From: an uncultured Lachnospiraceae bacterium
Lineage (GTDB): Bacteria > Bacillota > Clostridia > Lachnospirales > Lachnospiraceae
Reading direction: 5' to 3'
DNA length: 46,897 nucleotides
Assembly (NCBI GenBank): GCA_946407725.1
Contig: CAMJPM010000012.1
Coordinates: 1-46,897 of the forward strand
Shown here: piece after piece, positions 1 to 7,466 of the stretch
Position numbering within the stretch: the stretch's first letter is position 1
Layout: every line of letters begins with the position of its first letter
Translations under genes and position numbers: made by a program
The notes under the pieces: generated by a model
Database searches by the model: none
Seen by the model: the letters and a program-made list of their open reading frames with translations, nothing else
Told to the model about the DNA's origin: nothing

Positions 1-126
1 TACACGGGAAGCGGCGATGAGCATAAACTGAACAGGAATGTGAAGGAAAAGCCCGCTCCCAGCAAGTGGGAATATAATAAGGGTGATCCCTACACCGGAA
101 GCGGCGATGAGCATAAACTGAACAGG
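1..126 (+). repeat. 90-bp-period direct repeat within the partial CDS
   Basis: Bases 1-36 and 91-126 are identical except for one substitution (G/C at the sixth base). Both encode YTGSGDEHKLNR. The array may extend to the left, out of the window. Confidence 0.9.
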
Positions 127-204
127 AGTGTAGATACCAAGGCCGAGCCTTCAATATGGCCTCCCACGAGGAGAGCTCTTATGGCAAAGGAGCTGAGTAA
201 GTAA
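1..204 (+). CDS. C-terminal end of a repeat-bearing protein (5' end outside window)
   Basis: Frame 1 is open from the first base to a TAA at 202-204, giving the last 67 residues of a protein whose start lies upstream. It holds two copies of YTGSGDEHKLNR separated by a 30-residue (90-bp) period, then a short tail containing a WPPTRR segment. The stop overlaps the ATG of the next gene (TAATG), which indicates translational coupling and membership of the same CIS operon. No family is recognised from this fragment. Its position before a coiled-coil protein and two tube/adaptor genes suggests a structural or accessory CIS part, but that is inference only. Confidence 0.75.
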   Translation, partial: YTGSGDEHKLNRNVKEKPAPSKWEYNKGDPYTGSGDEHKLNRSVDTKAEPSIWPPTRRALMAKELSK

Positions 205-2765
205 TGCTGACCATAAAGGCTCCCATAGAGATAAAGAGCAGGACGGACTTCATAAAGGAGAGAGAATCCTTTAATGAGAGGATCATGGGAAACTATGGCC
301 TGATGGGAATGGAGATCGGATCGGAAGAGCTGCTCCACATTGTCACCACTCCGCCGGAGATATATATAGCGGAAGGGGAAATGACCACAGTATCCGGTAA
401 TACCGTAATAAACAGCAAAAATGAAGAAAAGCTTAATATCATAAATAATGCCTTAAACCGTATCCTGATCTCAGTGGATACGCCCTTAACCTACCAGGAC
501 CGGACATATATCACAGATGTGCTCTGTAAGATGGGGATAAGGGACGACAGGAAATTCATGAATGAGGTCCGCCGGATCATAAATGAGACGGCTCTGACCG
601 ACAGGTTCATCAGCGATTACCTCATTCAGAATTACAATGCGAATGCGGTGGAAACAAGACGGGAGACCCTGGAGCTCTCCCGGGAGATAGTTGAAAAGGG
701 CCTGGCGGAGGGTTTTTCGGTAAGGGAGAATTATCTCGGACGTGATATAATGGAGCGCCTGCAGACCGGAGCCATTTATCAGATAGTGGCAAATTTCAAC
801 AGAAGCTTGTACGACAACCGTATCGAAGGCAGCCAGTATCTTATATCGGAGCAGGAGAATACCGCAAAGCAGCTCCTTGTCAATAACTTCTTAGAAACCA
901 TGGAGCGTGAGGGAGCACGGATCATTCTCCGGGAAGAGGAGAGGGGCTTATCCCCCGAGGAAGCGGACAGCCTGTTTACCGAAAGGCTGACAGAGAGATA
1001 CCGTGAAGGCGCAGAGAGGACCGAGAGAAGGGAAACCGTAAGGGAGCGGGAGGACCGCGTACTCAGTGAAAGGGAGCTGGCCTCTGAAATAGAGAGGACC
1101 CGGGAACTGGAGGAGCGTCTCTACACAGAGGGAGGCTATGCCCCGGAAAGCGAAACCACATCTCTCTCAGAGATCAGGGAAACACTTTCCGAACGTTCAG
1201 AGGAGAGAACCAGGGAAAGAGTACGGGAGACCATTGCAATGCTCCGTGAGAGCATGCTCTCACCGGGTGAAACCCAGGAGGAAGCCAGAGAGGAAGCGCC
1301 TCCCACAGAGCTCATATACAGGGAAGAGAAAGCGGAAAGAGAAGAGGCGGCAGATGAGGAGACTGCTGCGGCAATAAGGGATAGCAGGGAATTTGTCAGG
1401 GATAAAAGCGACAATATCTACGCCCCGGAAAGCGAAACCACACCTCTCTCAGAGATCAGGGAAACACTATCTGAACGTTCAGAGGAGAGAACCAGGGAAA
1501 GAGTGAGGGAAACCGTCGAAATGCTCCGTGAGAGCATGCTCTCACCGGGTGAAGAGCGGGAGGAAACCAGAAAGGAAGCGCCTCCCGCAGAGCTCATCTA
1601 CAGGGAAGAAGAAAGGCAAAGAGAAGAAGGGATAGATGAAGAAACTGCCGCGGCAATAAGGGATATCAGGGAATTTGTCAGGTATAAAAGCGACAATATC
1701 TACGAGAAGGAGCTTATTGAAGAAAACAAGCTGAATATGCCGGTGACAGAAGAAGTAACGGCGGCAGTATTCATTGATATGGTAAAGAACCTCTACCACA
1801 GCGGCTTTGAGAGGATCAGACAGGGAGACAGCTGGTTTGATATAAGGAACGCTCTGTTCCAGGCATCGGAGAACACCTTTAACAGGGTGAGCTTCCAGGC
1901 TGAAAGCAGTTATTCCCGTTTGGATAATAATACCCTGTATGAAAACATAAGTCCCGTCAGCATGGAGATGGAAGATAATACCGTGTATGAGGAGGACATC
2001 TACGAGGGAGATACAACAGAGCAGCAGATAAGAGCCCTTACCAGGATAAATGAGAATAACATAAGGAATCTGGAACGCTATCAGCAGATGATGTCCATCT
2101 TAAGGGAAACCCAGAAAGCAGAGGAAAGAAAGGGAGGCCCTGACAGAACCAGAAGAGATGCCCTGAGGGCACTGGAGGGAAATGAGGACATTAGACGTCT
2201 CTTTGATGCAGAGGACGAGGAAAGGGAAGAGCGTAAGGACAGGGTATTCCATGAGATAGAGAGGCTTTTCCCGGAAAATACCAAAGAGGTCTTCAATATC
2301 ATAGAGAAGTATATGGCAAATCCCGATGCCGAAATGGTCTACGCCAATGTTATCAGCAATAACCTTGCGGAGGCGGCGGAGGAGATAAGGAGATTCCAGG
2401 AGAGAGCGGAAGCGGCAAAGGAACCGGAACAGGTTATAGATACCGAAATATCCGGAGAGGAGCTGGTCTTCAGGAGAAATGAGACCATATCCCGGGAGGA
2501 TATAGAGGAAGCGGTACGGAATGTAAGGAGCAATACCGCAAGGTCCACCGAGACCATAGAGAATAACGAAATAATCAGAGAGAACACCATACAGACCGTA
2601 AGAAACGTAACGGCGGACAGAGAGAACTTCACCCTCCAGCAGATAGATGATATTACGGATATGGTGAGCAGGGGAGTAAAATCCCAGATGAACACCATCT
2701 CCGAACAGGTGTTGCAGAAACTGGAGAAGAGACTCAGGAACGAGAAGAGCAGAAGAGGAATTTAA
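204..2765 (+). CDS. Long charged coiled-coil CIS protein (tape-measure candidate)
   Basis: 853 residues, extremely rich in Glu and Arg and predicted by eye to be almost wholly helical. A 94-residue segment is tandemly duplicated (about residues 312-405 and 406-499). The ends also contain long amphipathic stretches with few aromatic residues. No enzymatic motif is visible. In contractile phages the tape measure sits between the tube gene and the LysM/gpD/spike genes, and this gene lies just before the adaptor, hub and spike genes, so a length-determining or scaffold role is plausible. Typical tape measures have hydrophobic segments, which are scarce here, so a CIS-associated coiled-coil protein of another function is the alternative. 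The start overlaps the upstream stop; the next gene begins 3 bp after its stop. Confidence 0.7.
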   Translation: MLTIKAPIEIKSRTDFIKERESFNERIMGNYGLMGMEIGSEELLHIVTTPPEIYIAEGEMTTVSGNTVINSKNEEKLNIINNALNRILISVDTPLTYQDRTYITDVLCKMGIRDDRKFMNEVRRIINETALTDRFISDYLIQNYNANAVETRRETLELSREIVEKGLAEGFSVRENYLGRDIMERLQTGAIYQIVANFNRSLYDNRIEGSQYLISEQENTAKQLLVNNFLETMEREGARIILREEERGLSPEEADSLFTERLTERYREGAERTERRETVREREDRVLSERELASEIERTRELEERLYTEGGYAPESETTSLSEIRETLSERSEERTRERVRETIAMLRESMLSPGETQEEAREEAPPTELIYREEKAEREEAADEETAAAIRDSREFVRDKSDNIYAPESETTPLSEIRETLSERSEERTRERVRETVEMLRESMLSPGEEREETRKEAPPAELIYREEERQREEGIDEETAAAIRDIREFVRYKSDNIYEKELIEENKLNMPVTEEVTAAVFIDMVKNLYHSGFERIRQGDSWFDIRNALFQASENTFNRVSFQAESSYSRLDNNTLYENISPVSMEMEDNTVYEEDIYEGDTTEQQIRALTRINENNIRNLERYQQMMSILRETQKAEERKGGPDRTRRDALRALEGNEDIRRLFDAEDEEREERKDRVFHEIERLFPENTKEVFNIIEKYMANPDAEMVYANVISNNLAEAAEEIRRFQERAEAAKEPEQVIDTEISGEELVFRRNETISREDIEEAVRNVRSNTARSTETIENNEIIRENTIQTVRNVTADRENFTLQQIDDITDMVSRGVKSQMNTISEQVLQKLEKRLRNEKSRRGI
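1137..1700 (+). repeat. 282-bp tandem duplication inside the coiled-coil gene
   Basis: Copy 1 (1137-1418) and copy 2 (1419-1700) are exactly 282 bp apart and encode two near-identical 94-residue units beginning YAPESETT and ending with SDNI. The differences are mostly point substitutions, so the duplication appears fairly recent or is homogenised. Confidence 0.93.
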
Positions 2766-2768
2766 ACG

Positions 2769-3713
2769 ATGTCAGTAGGAAGCGTGTTTTCAAGCATAGG
2801 ATCCGGACTCTCATCCGGAGCGTCATCCCTGTTTAACAGCAGCCAGATGCAGAATCTGGGGAGAAGCCTTACCGGAAATATCGTAAAGGCAGTACTCTGT
2901 ATACGTTCCGTGGATGCCCTGGATCTCACGGCGGAGGCTGTGGGGGATGCTGACTCGAAGCTTTCCGGAGAAGAGAGGAAGGCTATAAACGATGTCAGGG
3001 ATCTAAATGAAAAGCTGATGAAGAAGGCAGAGGCGTCGCTTTCCGGGAAGGCGGCCTCAACCTTTAAGGATATAAGCAGTGACGCCAACAGTTTGGGATA
3101 TACATGTCTGGAGGTGCAGTATAATCCCAGCTCCATAAGGCTGGATACCACTGCGGGCCGTCAGGTTAACTATAAGGGAGACAATGTGGACATTGATGTG
3201 CAGAGATATATAGCGCCTGCATCAACCACACTTTCCTGCGAGCTGTTATTTGATGACGTCAATACCATGGACGCATTTATGCTCAGCGATAACCCCATAA
3301 CCGGGGCCTCTGTAGGCAACATAAAGGAATTCGCAGCAGATATGTTCACTGCTGCCAAGAAGAAGAAATTCAGTGTGCAGCAGCAGATGGAGGGTCTCCT
3401 TTCGCTCCTCACCATTTCCCAGGCGAGACATGTGATATTCTTCTGGGGGGATATGTGTTTCAGGGGAGAGATGACCCAGGTCACCACCAGCTATACCATG
3501 TTTAATAAAAAAGGCTATCCCGTAAGGGGCAAGGTTGGCATACAGATAAGGCAGGGAGACGGAACAGACAGCGCTTCCGGAATGGAAAAGCTCTTCCAGT
3601 ATAATGAAGCACACTGGACGAAGGCCTTCGACAATACCTTTACGGAAAAGGGAGAAGGCCAGAGCACCTGGAGAAAGGCCACCAATAACAGTCTTCTGAA
3701 TCTTAACCTGTAG
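2769..3713 (+). CDS. CIS tube/adaptor protein (Afp7-like N-terminal domain), copy 1
   Basis: 314 residues. The central part carries the signatures of the contractile-injection-system tube N-terminal family: YNPSSI near residue 120, then a core ending in the motif pattern VIFFWGDMCFRGE, a YTMFNKKGYPVRGKV strand and IQIRQ. In Afp/PVC and T4-like systems this fold sits between the inner tube and the hub and is usually followed by a LysM domain. I see no LysM motif here. The N-terminal 50 residues are Ser/Gly rich. It is followed 21 bp later by a paralogue, so the two may form consecutive rings or a heteromeric adaptor. The protein should act in the assembled particle. Confidence 0.85.
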   Translation: MSVGSVFSSIGSGLSSGASSLFNSSQMQNLGRSLTGNIVKAVLCIRSVDALDLTAEAVGDADSKLSGEERKAINDVRDLNEKLMKKAEASLSGKAASTFKDISSDANSLGYTCLEVQYNPSSIRLDTTAGRQVNYKGDNVDIDVQRYIAPASTTLSCELLFDDVNTMDAFMLSDNPITGASVGNIKEFAADMFTAAKKKKFSVQQQMEGLLSLLTISQARHVIFFWGDMCFRGEMTQVTTSYTMFNKKGYPVRGKVGIQIRQGDGTDSASGMEKLFQYNEAHWTKAFDNTFTEKGEGQSTWRKATNNSLLNLNL

Positions 3714-3734
3714 TCTGAAAGGGCATAAACGAGA

Positions 3735-4697
3735 ATGGGCGTAGGGGATACAATAAAGAATGCCATAGCAGAAAATACCGGAAATATCGAGAAGGCCATT
3801 ATAGAGGTCATCGATCTCCGGGAAAGGGATGTCACCGTAAAACAGGCCGTCAGAGTGGCAAACAGCAGAGGAGGCATGGGGGATTCCACGTCAGTAGGGG
3901 GAATGGCCGGCTCTGTTTCCACCAGTACCTTTGCCAATAAGGGTCTGGTCAATGACGTGTTAAGCGATGAGTTCGCCGGAAAAGAAAATATTCAGGATGA
4001 GAACCTGAAGGCCTTAAGCGGAGGTAAGAGGAAGCTCTTTACCGTACAGTTCAATCCCTCTTCACTTTCCCTGACCGGCCACTCCGGAGGTCTGGTAAGG
4101 CGGTCCGACTACGGACACGGAGGAAAGAAGAAACCTGAGGGTCAGCAGAATCAACAGGATCCGAAAAACGGAATACACGGTGACGGTGAAAACGAGCTGG
4201 GATATGTACCGGCCAATACCGATATTGTGATGTCAGTGAGCCTGCTCTTTGACAGACAGGATCCCTCGGATGCCTTTCTTTCGGACAAGCTCAATTTCTC
4301 CCCCACCGGGGCCATCACCAACGTGGCAAAGCTTGGCAGGAGCATTGCGGGGAGCAAAAAGGGCGAAAAGAGATATACGGTACAGTACCAGGTGGAGGGC
4401 TTTATAGCGGCCTTAAGAAACAGAAACACCAGAATAGTCACCTTCCATTGGGGGGATTTCAACTATACCGGGGTATTAAGAAGCATTTCCGCCACCTACA
4501 CCATGTTCAATCCCGTGGGGGCGCCCATAAGGGCTACGGTGGATATGAGCATACTCTGCGCGGATAAGGAAGTATATCCCAATTCCCTTGCGGTATGGCA
4601 GGAAAGATATAAAAAGGCGTTCAAAACCTCCTTTGATAAAAAGAATTTCAGTTATGTGAAGGTTTCACAGAAGGCCGGAAGCCTTATTAATCTGTGA
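3735..4697 (+). CDS. CIS tube/adaptor protein (Afp7-like), copy 2
   Basis: 320 residues, a divergent paralogue of the upstream gene. It shares the FNPSSL motif (about residue 110), the strand pattern VTFHWGDFNYTG, YTMFNPVGAPIRATV and a similar C-terminus. It has an extra hydrophilic Gly/Lys/Gln-rich insertion after the first motif (about residues 120-155), and again no visible LysM domain. In the known Afp/PVC particles tube-adaptor proteins connect the inner tube to the gp27/VgrG-like hub, so the role proposed is a second adaptor layer. A ribosome site (AAAGGG) precedes the ATG. It is tightly linked to its neighbours in one operon. Confidence 0.85.
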   Translation: MGVGDTIKNAIAENTGNIEKAIIEVIDLRERDVTVKQAVRVANSRGGMGDSTSVGGMAGSVSTSTFANKGLVNDVLSDEFAGKENIQDENLKALSGGKRKLFTVQFNPSSLSLTGHSGGLVRRSDYGHGGKKKPEGQQNQQDPKNGIHGDGENELGYVPANTDIVMSVSLLFDRQDPSDAFLSDKLNFSPTGAITNVAKLGRSIAGSKKGEKRYTVQYQVEGFIAALRNRNTRIVTFHWGDFNYTGVLRSISATYTMFNPVGAPIRATVDMSILCADKEVYPNSLAVWQERYKKAFKTSFDKKNFSYVKVSQKAGSLINL

Positions 4698-4751
4698 TCC
4701 AGGCGGTTTTGGAAAGAGCTTTTTGGACAATGGCAGGCAGCAAAACAGAAA

Positions 4752-5918
4752 ATGGCAGATTTTGATTTCAGTGACCTTAAAAAAACATATGAAAATTTCC
4801 AGTATCCCGGAATAAATGTGCTGATAAACGGGCAGGATGTGGTTGCCGAGAAGAACGACCTTACGGTTACCGGAGTGGAGGTGGAACAGACCAGCGGCTT
4901 TGAAGCCTCCATCGCCACGGTCTATCTATCAGGACCCTTTGATGTGGATTCCAGGCTCTTTGACGTAAAGAAGACAAAGCAGTTTCTATACATGGGTTCA
5001 TCTATTGTCATAGCCATAGGCTACGGAACGGTGCTCCGTGAGGTCTTCAGGGGCTTTATAGCAAGAGTGCATTTTATAGTACCCGGGATCAGTACCGGTA
5101 CTCCCCCCAGCATAGAGGTGGTGGCCATGGATGCCAAGGGTCTTATGATGGCAAACCGCCACTCCAGGAAACTGAAGGCAAAATGTTATTCGGAGGCGGT
5201 TAAAGAGATCCTGGCGGAAAATGTATTCCTGTCACAGAAGGATGAAAACCAGCAGGATATCATCACCCAGAACATCTCGGACACACCGGATAAGAATGAG
5301 GCCCAGAATGAACAGGGAACTACCGACCGCCGGGTGGAGATGGTTGAAGAGAGCGACTATGAATTCATAGTAAAGGCCGCCAAAAAGTTTAATTTCGAAT
5401 TCTTTATAGTCGGCAACGTCCTGTATTTTATAGAGGCAAAAAAGAATACGACTCCCCTCATTGAGCTCACCCCCTCTTCAGGATTAAGGAATCTGGACGT
5501 GGGATATGATATCAGCGGACTGGTTCGCAGCGTGGAGGTCCGGAACATAGATATGGAAGAGGGAAAGTATATGGGGGATAAGAAAAAGTCCAATACCAAG
5601 ATATCCCTTGGCAACAAGGCAAAGCCCCTGGTGGACAAGCAGTCCCTGGTATATCTGGATCCCACCGCGAGAAGCAAGGAAGAGGCGGGTTACCGGGCCC
5701 AGTACTTAATGGACAGCGTTGATTACCGGCTGGGAAGCATAAGCGCGGAATATGTGGGCCTGCCGGAGATCATTCCGGGGAGGTTTATCACCCTCAAAAA
5801 TTTCGGCAGCCCCATAGACAACAATTTCTATCTCACAAAGGTACGCCATATCATGGACGGAAATGCCTACAGGACCATATTTGAAGGCTGTACCAACGTG
5901 ATAGGAGAGAGCAATTAA
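4752..5918 (+). CDS. gpD-like baseplate hub protein (phage late control D family)
   Basis: 388 residues. The sequence follows the phage late control gene D / gp27-like hub pattern: an N-terminal beta-rich domain (INVLINGQDVV, FRGFIARVHFIVPG), a middle domain with the typical ESDYEFIVKAAKKFNFEFF motif (about residues 200-220), and a C-terminal segment that reads PGRFITLKNFG and ends near IFEGCTNV. The hub trimer joins the tube to the spike. In many CIS the hub and spike are fused as VgrG; here they are separate genes, as in P2 (gpD plus gpV). The start has a weak ribosome site in a 54-bp spacer. An ATG at 4730 is out of frame with it. Confidence 0.85.
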   Translation: MADFDFSDLKKTYENFQYPGINVLINGQDVVAEKNDLTVTGVEVEQTSGFEASIATVYLSGPFDVDSRLFDVKKTKQFLYMGSSIVIAIGYGTVLREVFRGFIARVHFIVPGISTGTPPSIEVVAMDAKGLMMANRHSRKLKAKCYSEAVKEILAENVFLSQKDENQQDIITQNISDTPDKNEAQNEQGTTDRRVEMVEESDYEFIVKAAKKFNFEFFIVGNVLYFIEAKKNTTPLIELTPSSGLRNLDVGYDISGLVRSVEVRNIDMEEGKYMGDKKKSNTKISLGNKAKPLVDKQSLVYLDPTARSKEEAGYRAQYLMDSVDYRLGSISAEYVGLPEIIPGRFITLKNFGSPIDNNFYLTKVRHIMDGNAYRTIFEGCTNVIGESN

Positions 5919-5936
5919 CAGGGGATTTAAAGAAGC

Positions 5937-6875
5937 ATGGCGATTTTTGACATCATTGAGGATGTATCGAAAAAACAGATAGAGAAGACAGATACCGGGG
6001 ACTCCAGGATAGTGGGAGTGATGCTGGGAAAGGTCATTAAGAACTATGATGAGAACATGCCCGGCAGGGTGTCGGTGATCCTTTTATCCAGGGAGGAGGT
6101 AAAGGATGACAACGCCCAGGGGGGCGAGGCAGGCGGCGGCGGAGAAAACGAAGCCGACAACTCAAGGATCCTGTGGCCCAGGGTCATAATGCCTTCAGCC
6201 GGAAGCTCCTGGGGGCACTATTTCATCCCGGAAATAGGGGATCTGGTGCTTGTCACCTTTGAGCAGGGAAATATCGAGAGACCATATATAATAGGCTGCA
6301 TCCCCAAGAAAAACGACGCCATCCTCACAAAGAGCAAGGATGAGAAAAACAAGTATAAAAAGATAGTTACCAAGAACGGCAACTCCATCATATTTGAGGA
6401 TATCAGCTCCGATAATGAAGGAGGCGAAGGCGGCGCCGGAGGTGCCGGCGGCGGTGGCGGTGGCGGAGGGGAAACCCCCGGAGAAAAGGATAAGATAACA
6501 GTAAAGACCGCTCTCGACATGCATAAGATCGTTCTCGATAACGAGAAGAAGACCATAGAGGTTTCAGATAAGGAGAGCAAGAACTTTATCCGTCTTTCCA
6601 CGGATGAAAACAAGGGTCATATAGAGGTTACTGCCGCAAAAAAGATGACTGTCAAGGTAGGTGAAAATATCTCCGTCGTCATGAACGGCGACACCGGGGC
6701 AGTTACCATCAAGGCAAAGAAAGTAAGTATTGAGACTGATGACAGCATGAACATCGAAAGCCAGGGCAGGGCAGAGATCAAGGGCACCAATGTCACGGCG
6801 GAGGGAAGCTCCATGCTGAAGCTTAACAGCAACGGTGCCGTGCAGGTTTCCGGCACACCCATTAAACTGGGATAA
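5937..6875 (+). CDS. Baseplate spike protein (gpV/gp5 OB-fold with beta-helix tail)
   Basis: 312 residues. Residues 20-120 give the OB-fold pattern of phage baseplate assembly protein V (GVMLGKVIKNYDENMPGRVSV, LWPRVIMPSAG, PEIGDLVLVTFEQGN, RPYIIGCI). The C-terminal 100 residues show short alternating strands (KKMTVKVG, TIKAKKVSIET, SMNIESQGRAEIKG) typical of the triple-stranded beta-helix of gp5/VgrG spikes. A Gly-rich insertion (about residues 160-178) lies between the two, and a smaller one lies in the OB domain (about residues 61-70). No PAAR-type tip gene is seen nearby, so the beta-helix itself may form the tip. It probably forms the membrane-puncturing needle. Confidence 0.87.
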   Translation: MAIFDIIEDVSKKQIEKTDTGDSRIVGVMLGKVIKNYDENMPGRVSVILLSREEVKDDNAQGGEAGGGGENEADNSRILWPRVIMPSAGSSWGHYFIPEIGDLVLVTFEQGNIERPYIIGCIPKKNDAILTKSKDEKNKYKKIVTKNGNSIIFEDISSDNEGGEGGAGGAGGGGGGGGETPGEKDKITVKTALDMHKIVLDNEKKTIEVSDKESKNFIRLSTDENKGHIEVTAAKKMTVKVGENISVVMNGDTGAVTIKAKKVSIETDDSMNIESQGRAEIKGTNVTAEGSSMLKLNSNGAVQVSGTPIKLG

Positions 6876-6891
6876 GGAATGGTAAAGGGAA

Positions 6892-7371
6892 ATGGCACAA
6901 AAGAGTTTTTTGGGAACGGGATGTAAATTCCCGCCACAGATAGATCCGGCAACAGGGAGATTTACCACGGTGTCAGCCGAGCAGTCCGTTAAGGAATCCC
7001 TGTATCTCATCCTCATGACACAGAGAACCGAGAGGATAGCGAGGCCGACATTCGGCAGCAATATGATGGATTATGCTTTTATGGATACCGGCACCACCAT
7101 GTTATCCATACTCCGGAATGATCTGTCGGAGACCATACTCTCCCAGGAACCCAGGATCACGGATCTGGATATAGATACGGAATACAGGGACAGCCAGGGA
7201 GCGGTGATAATCAGCATCAATTACAGGGTGGCCGGCACCAATACCAGGGACAATCTGGTATTTCCCTTCTATCTTGACCGGGGTGCCGATAGCATAAATG
7301 ATGAAGATGAATACGACATCATCAACGATGATGAGGGATCGGAAGGTTCTTACTACGAGGAAGAAGTTTGA
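6892..7371 (+). CDS. gp25-like baseplate wedge protein
   Basis: 159 residues, the usual size of the family. It has the gp25/TssE fold pattern: a helix with SVKESLYLILMTQRTERI, then RPTFGSNMMDY, and the diagnostic EPRI motif (about residues 86-89) followed by the strand pair ITDLDIDTEY and AVIISINYRV. gp25 docks the sheath initiator to the wedge. It carries an unusual acidic C-terminal tail (about residues 140-159, Asp/Glu/Tyr rich). It is preceded by an AAGGGAA ribosome site and followed by a heavily structured spacer. Confidence 0.9.
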   Translation: MAQKSFLGTGCKFPPQIDPATGRFTTVSAEQSVKESLYLILMTQRTERIARPTFGSNMMDYAFMDTGTTMLSILRNDLSETILSQEPRITDLDIDTEYRDSQGAVIISINYRVAGTNTRDNLVFPFYLDRGADSINDEDEYDIINDDEGSEGSYYEEEV

Positions 7372-7376
7372 GGCTT

Positions 7377-7456
7377 GAAGCTTGAAACAAAATGTTTCAA
7401 GCTTCCATCGGTGCCGCGCAGGCACGTCACCGATGAGTACGCTTGCCTGCGGCAAG
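7377..7456 (+). other. Three consecutive hairpins between gp25 and baseplate J genes
   Basis: Seen directly. 7377-7389 pairs perfectly with 7393-7405 (13-bp stem GAAGCTTGAAACA, loop AAA). CATCGGTG (7406-7413) pairs with CACCGATG (7428-7435). CTTGCC (7442-7447) pairs with GGCAAG (7451-7456) around a 3-nt loop. No U-run follows, so this is not a classical terminator. The last hairpin ends 10 nt before the chosen ATG at 7467, where no Shine-Dalgarno is evident. An RNA-processing, stability or translation-control element is possible. Confidence 0.75.
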
Positions 7457-7466
7457 GCACATATTA

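Noticed and set aside
1136-2698. Long antisense open frames opposite the coiled-coil gene
   Set aside because: They result from Glu/Arg-rich codons in the real gene and lack ribosome sites and family matches.
7372-7405. Rho-independent terminator after gp25
   Set aside because: The stem is strong but no U-run follows, and the operon clearly continues.
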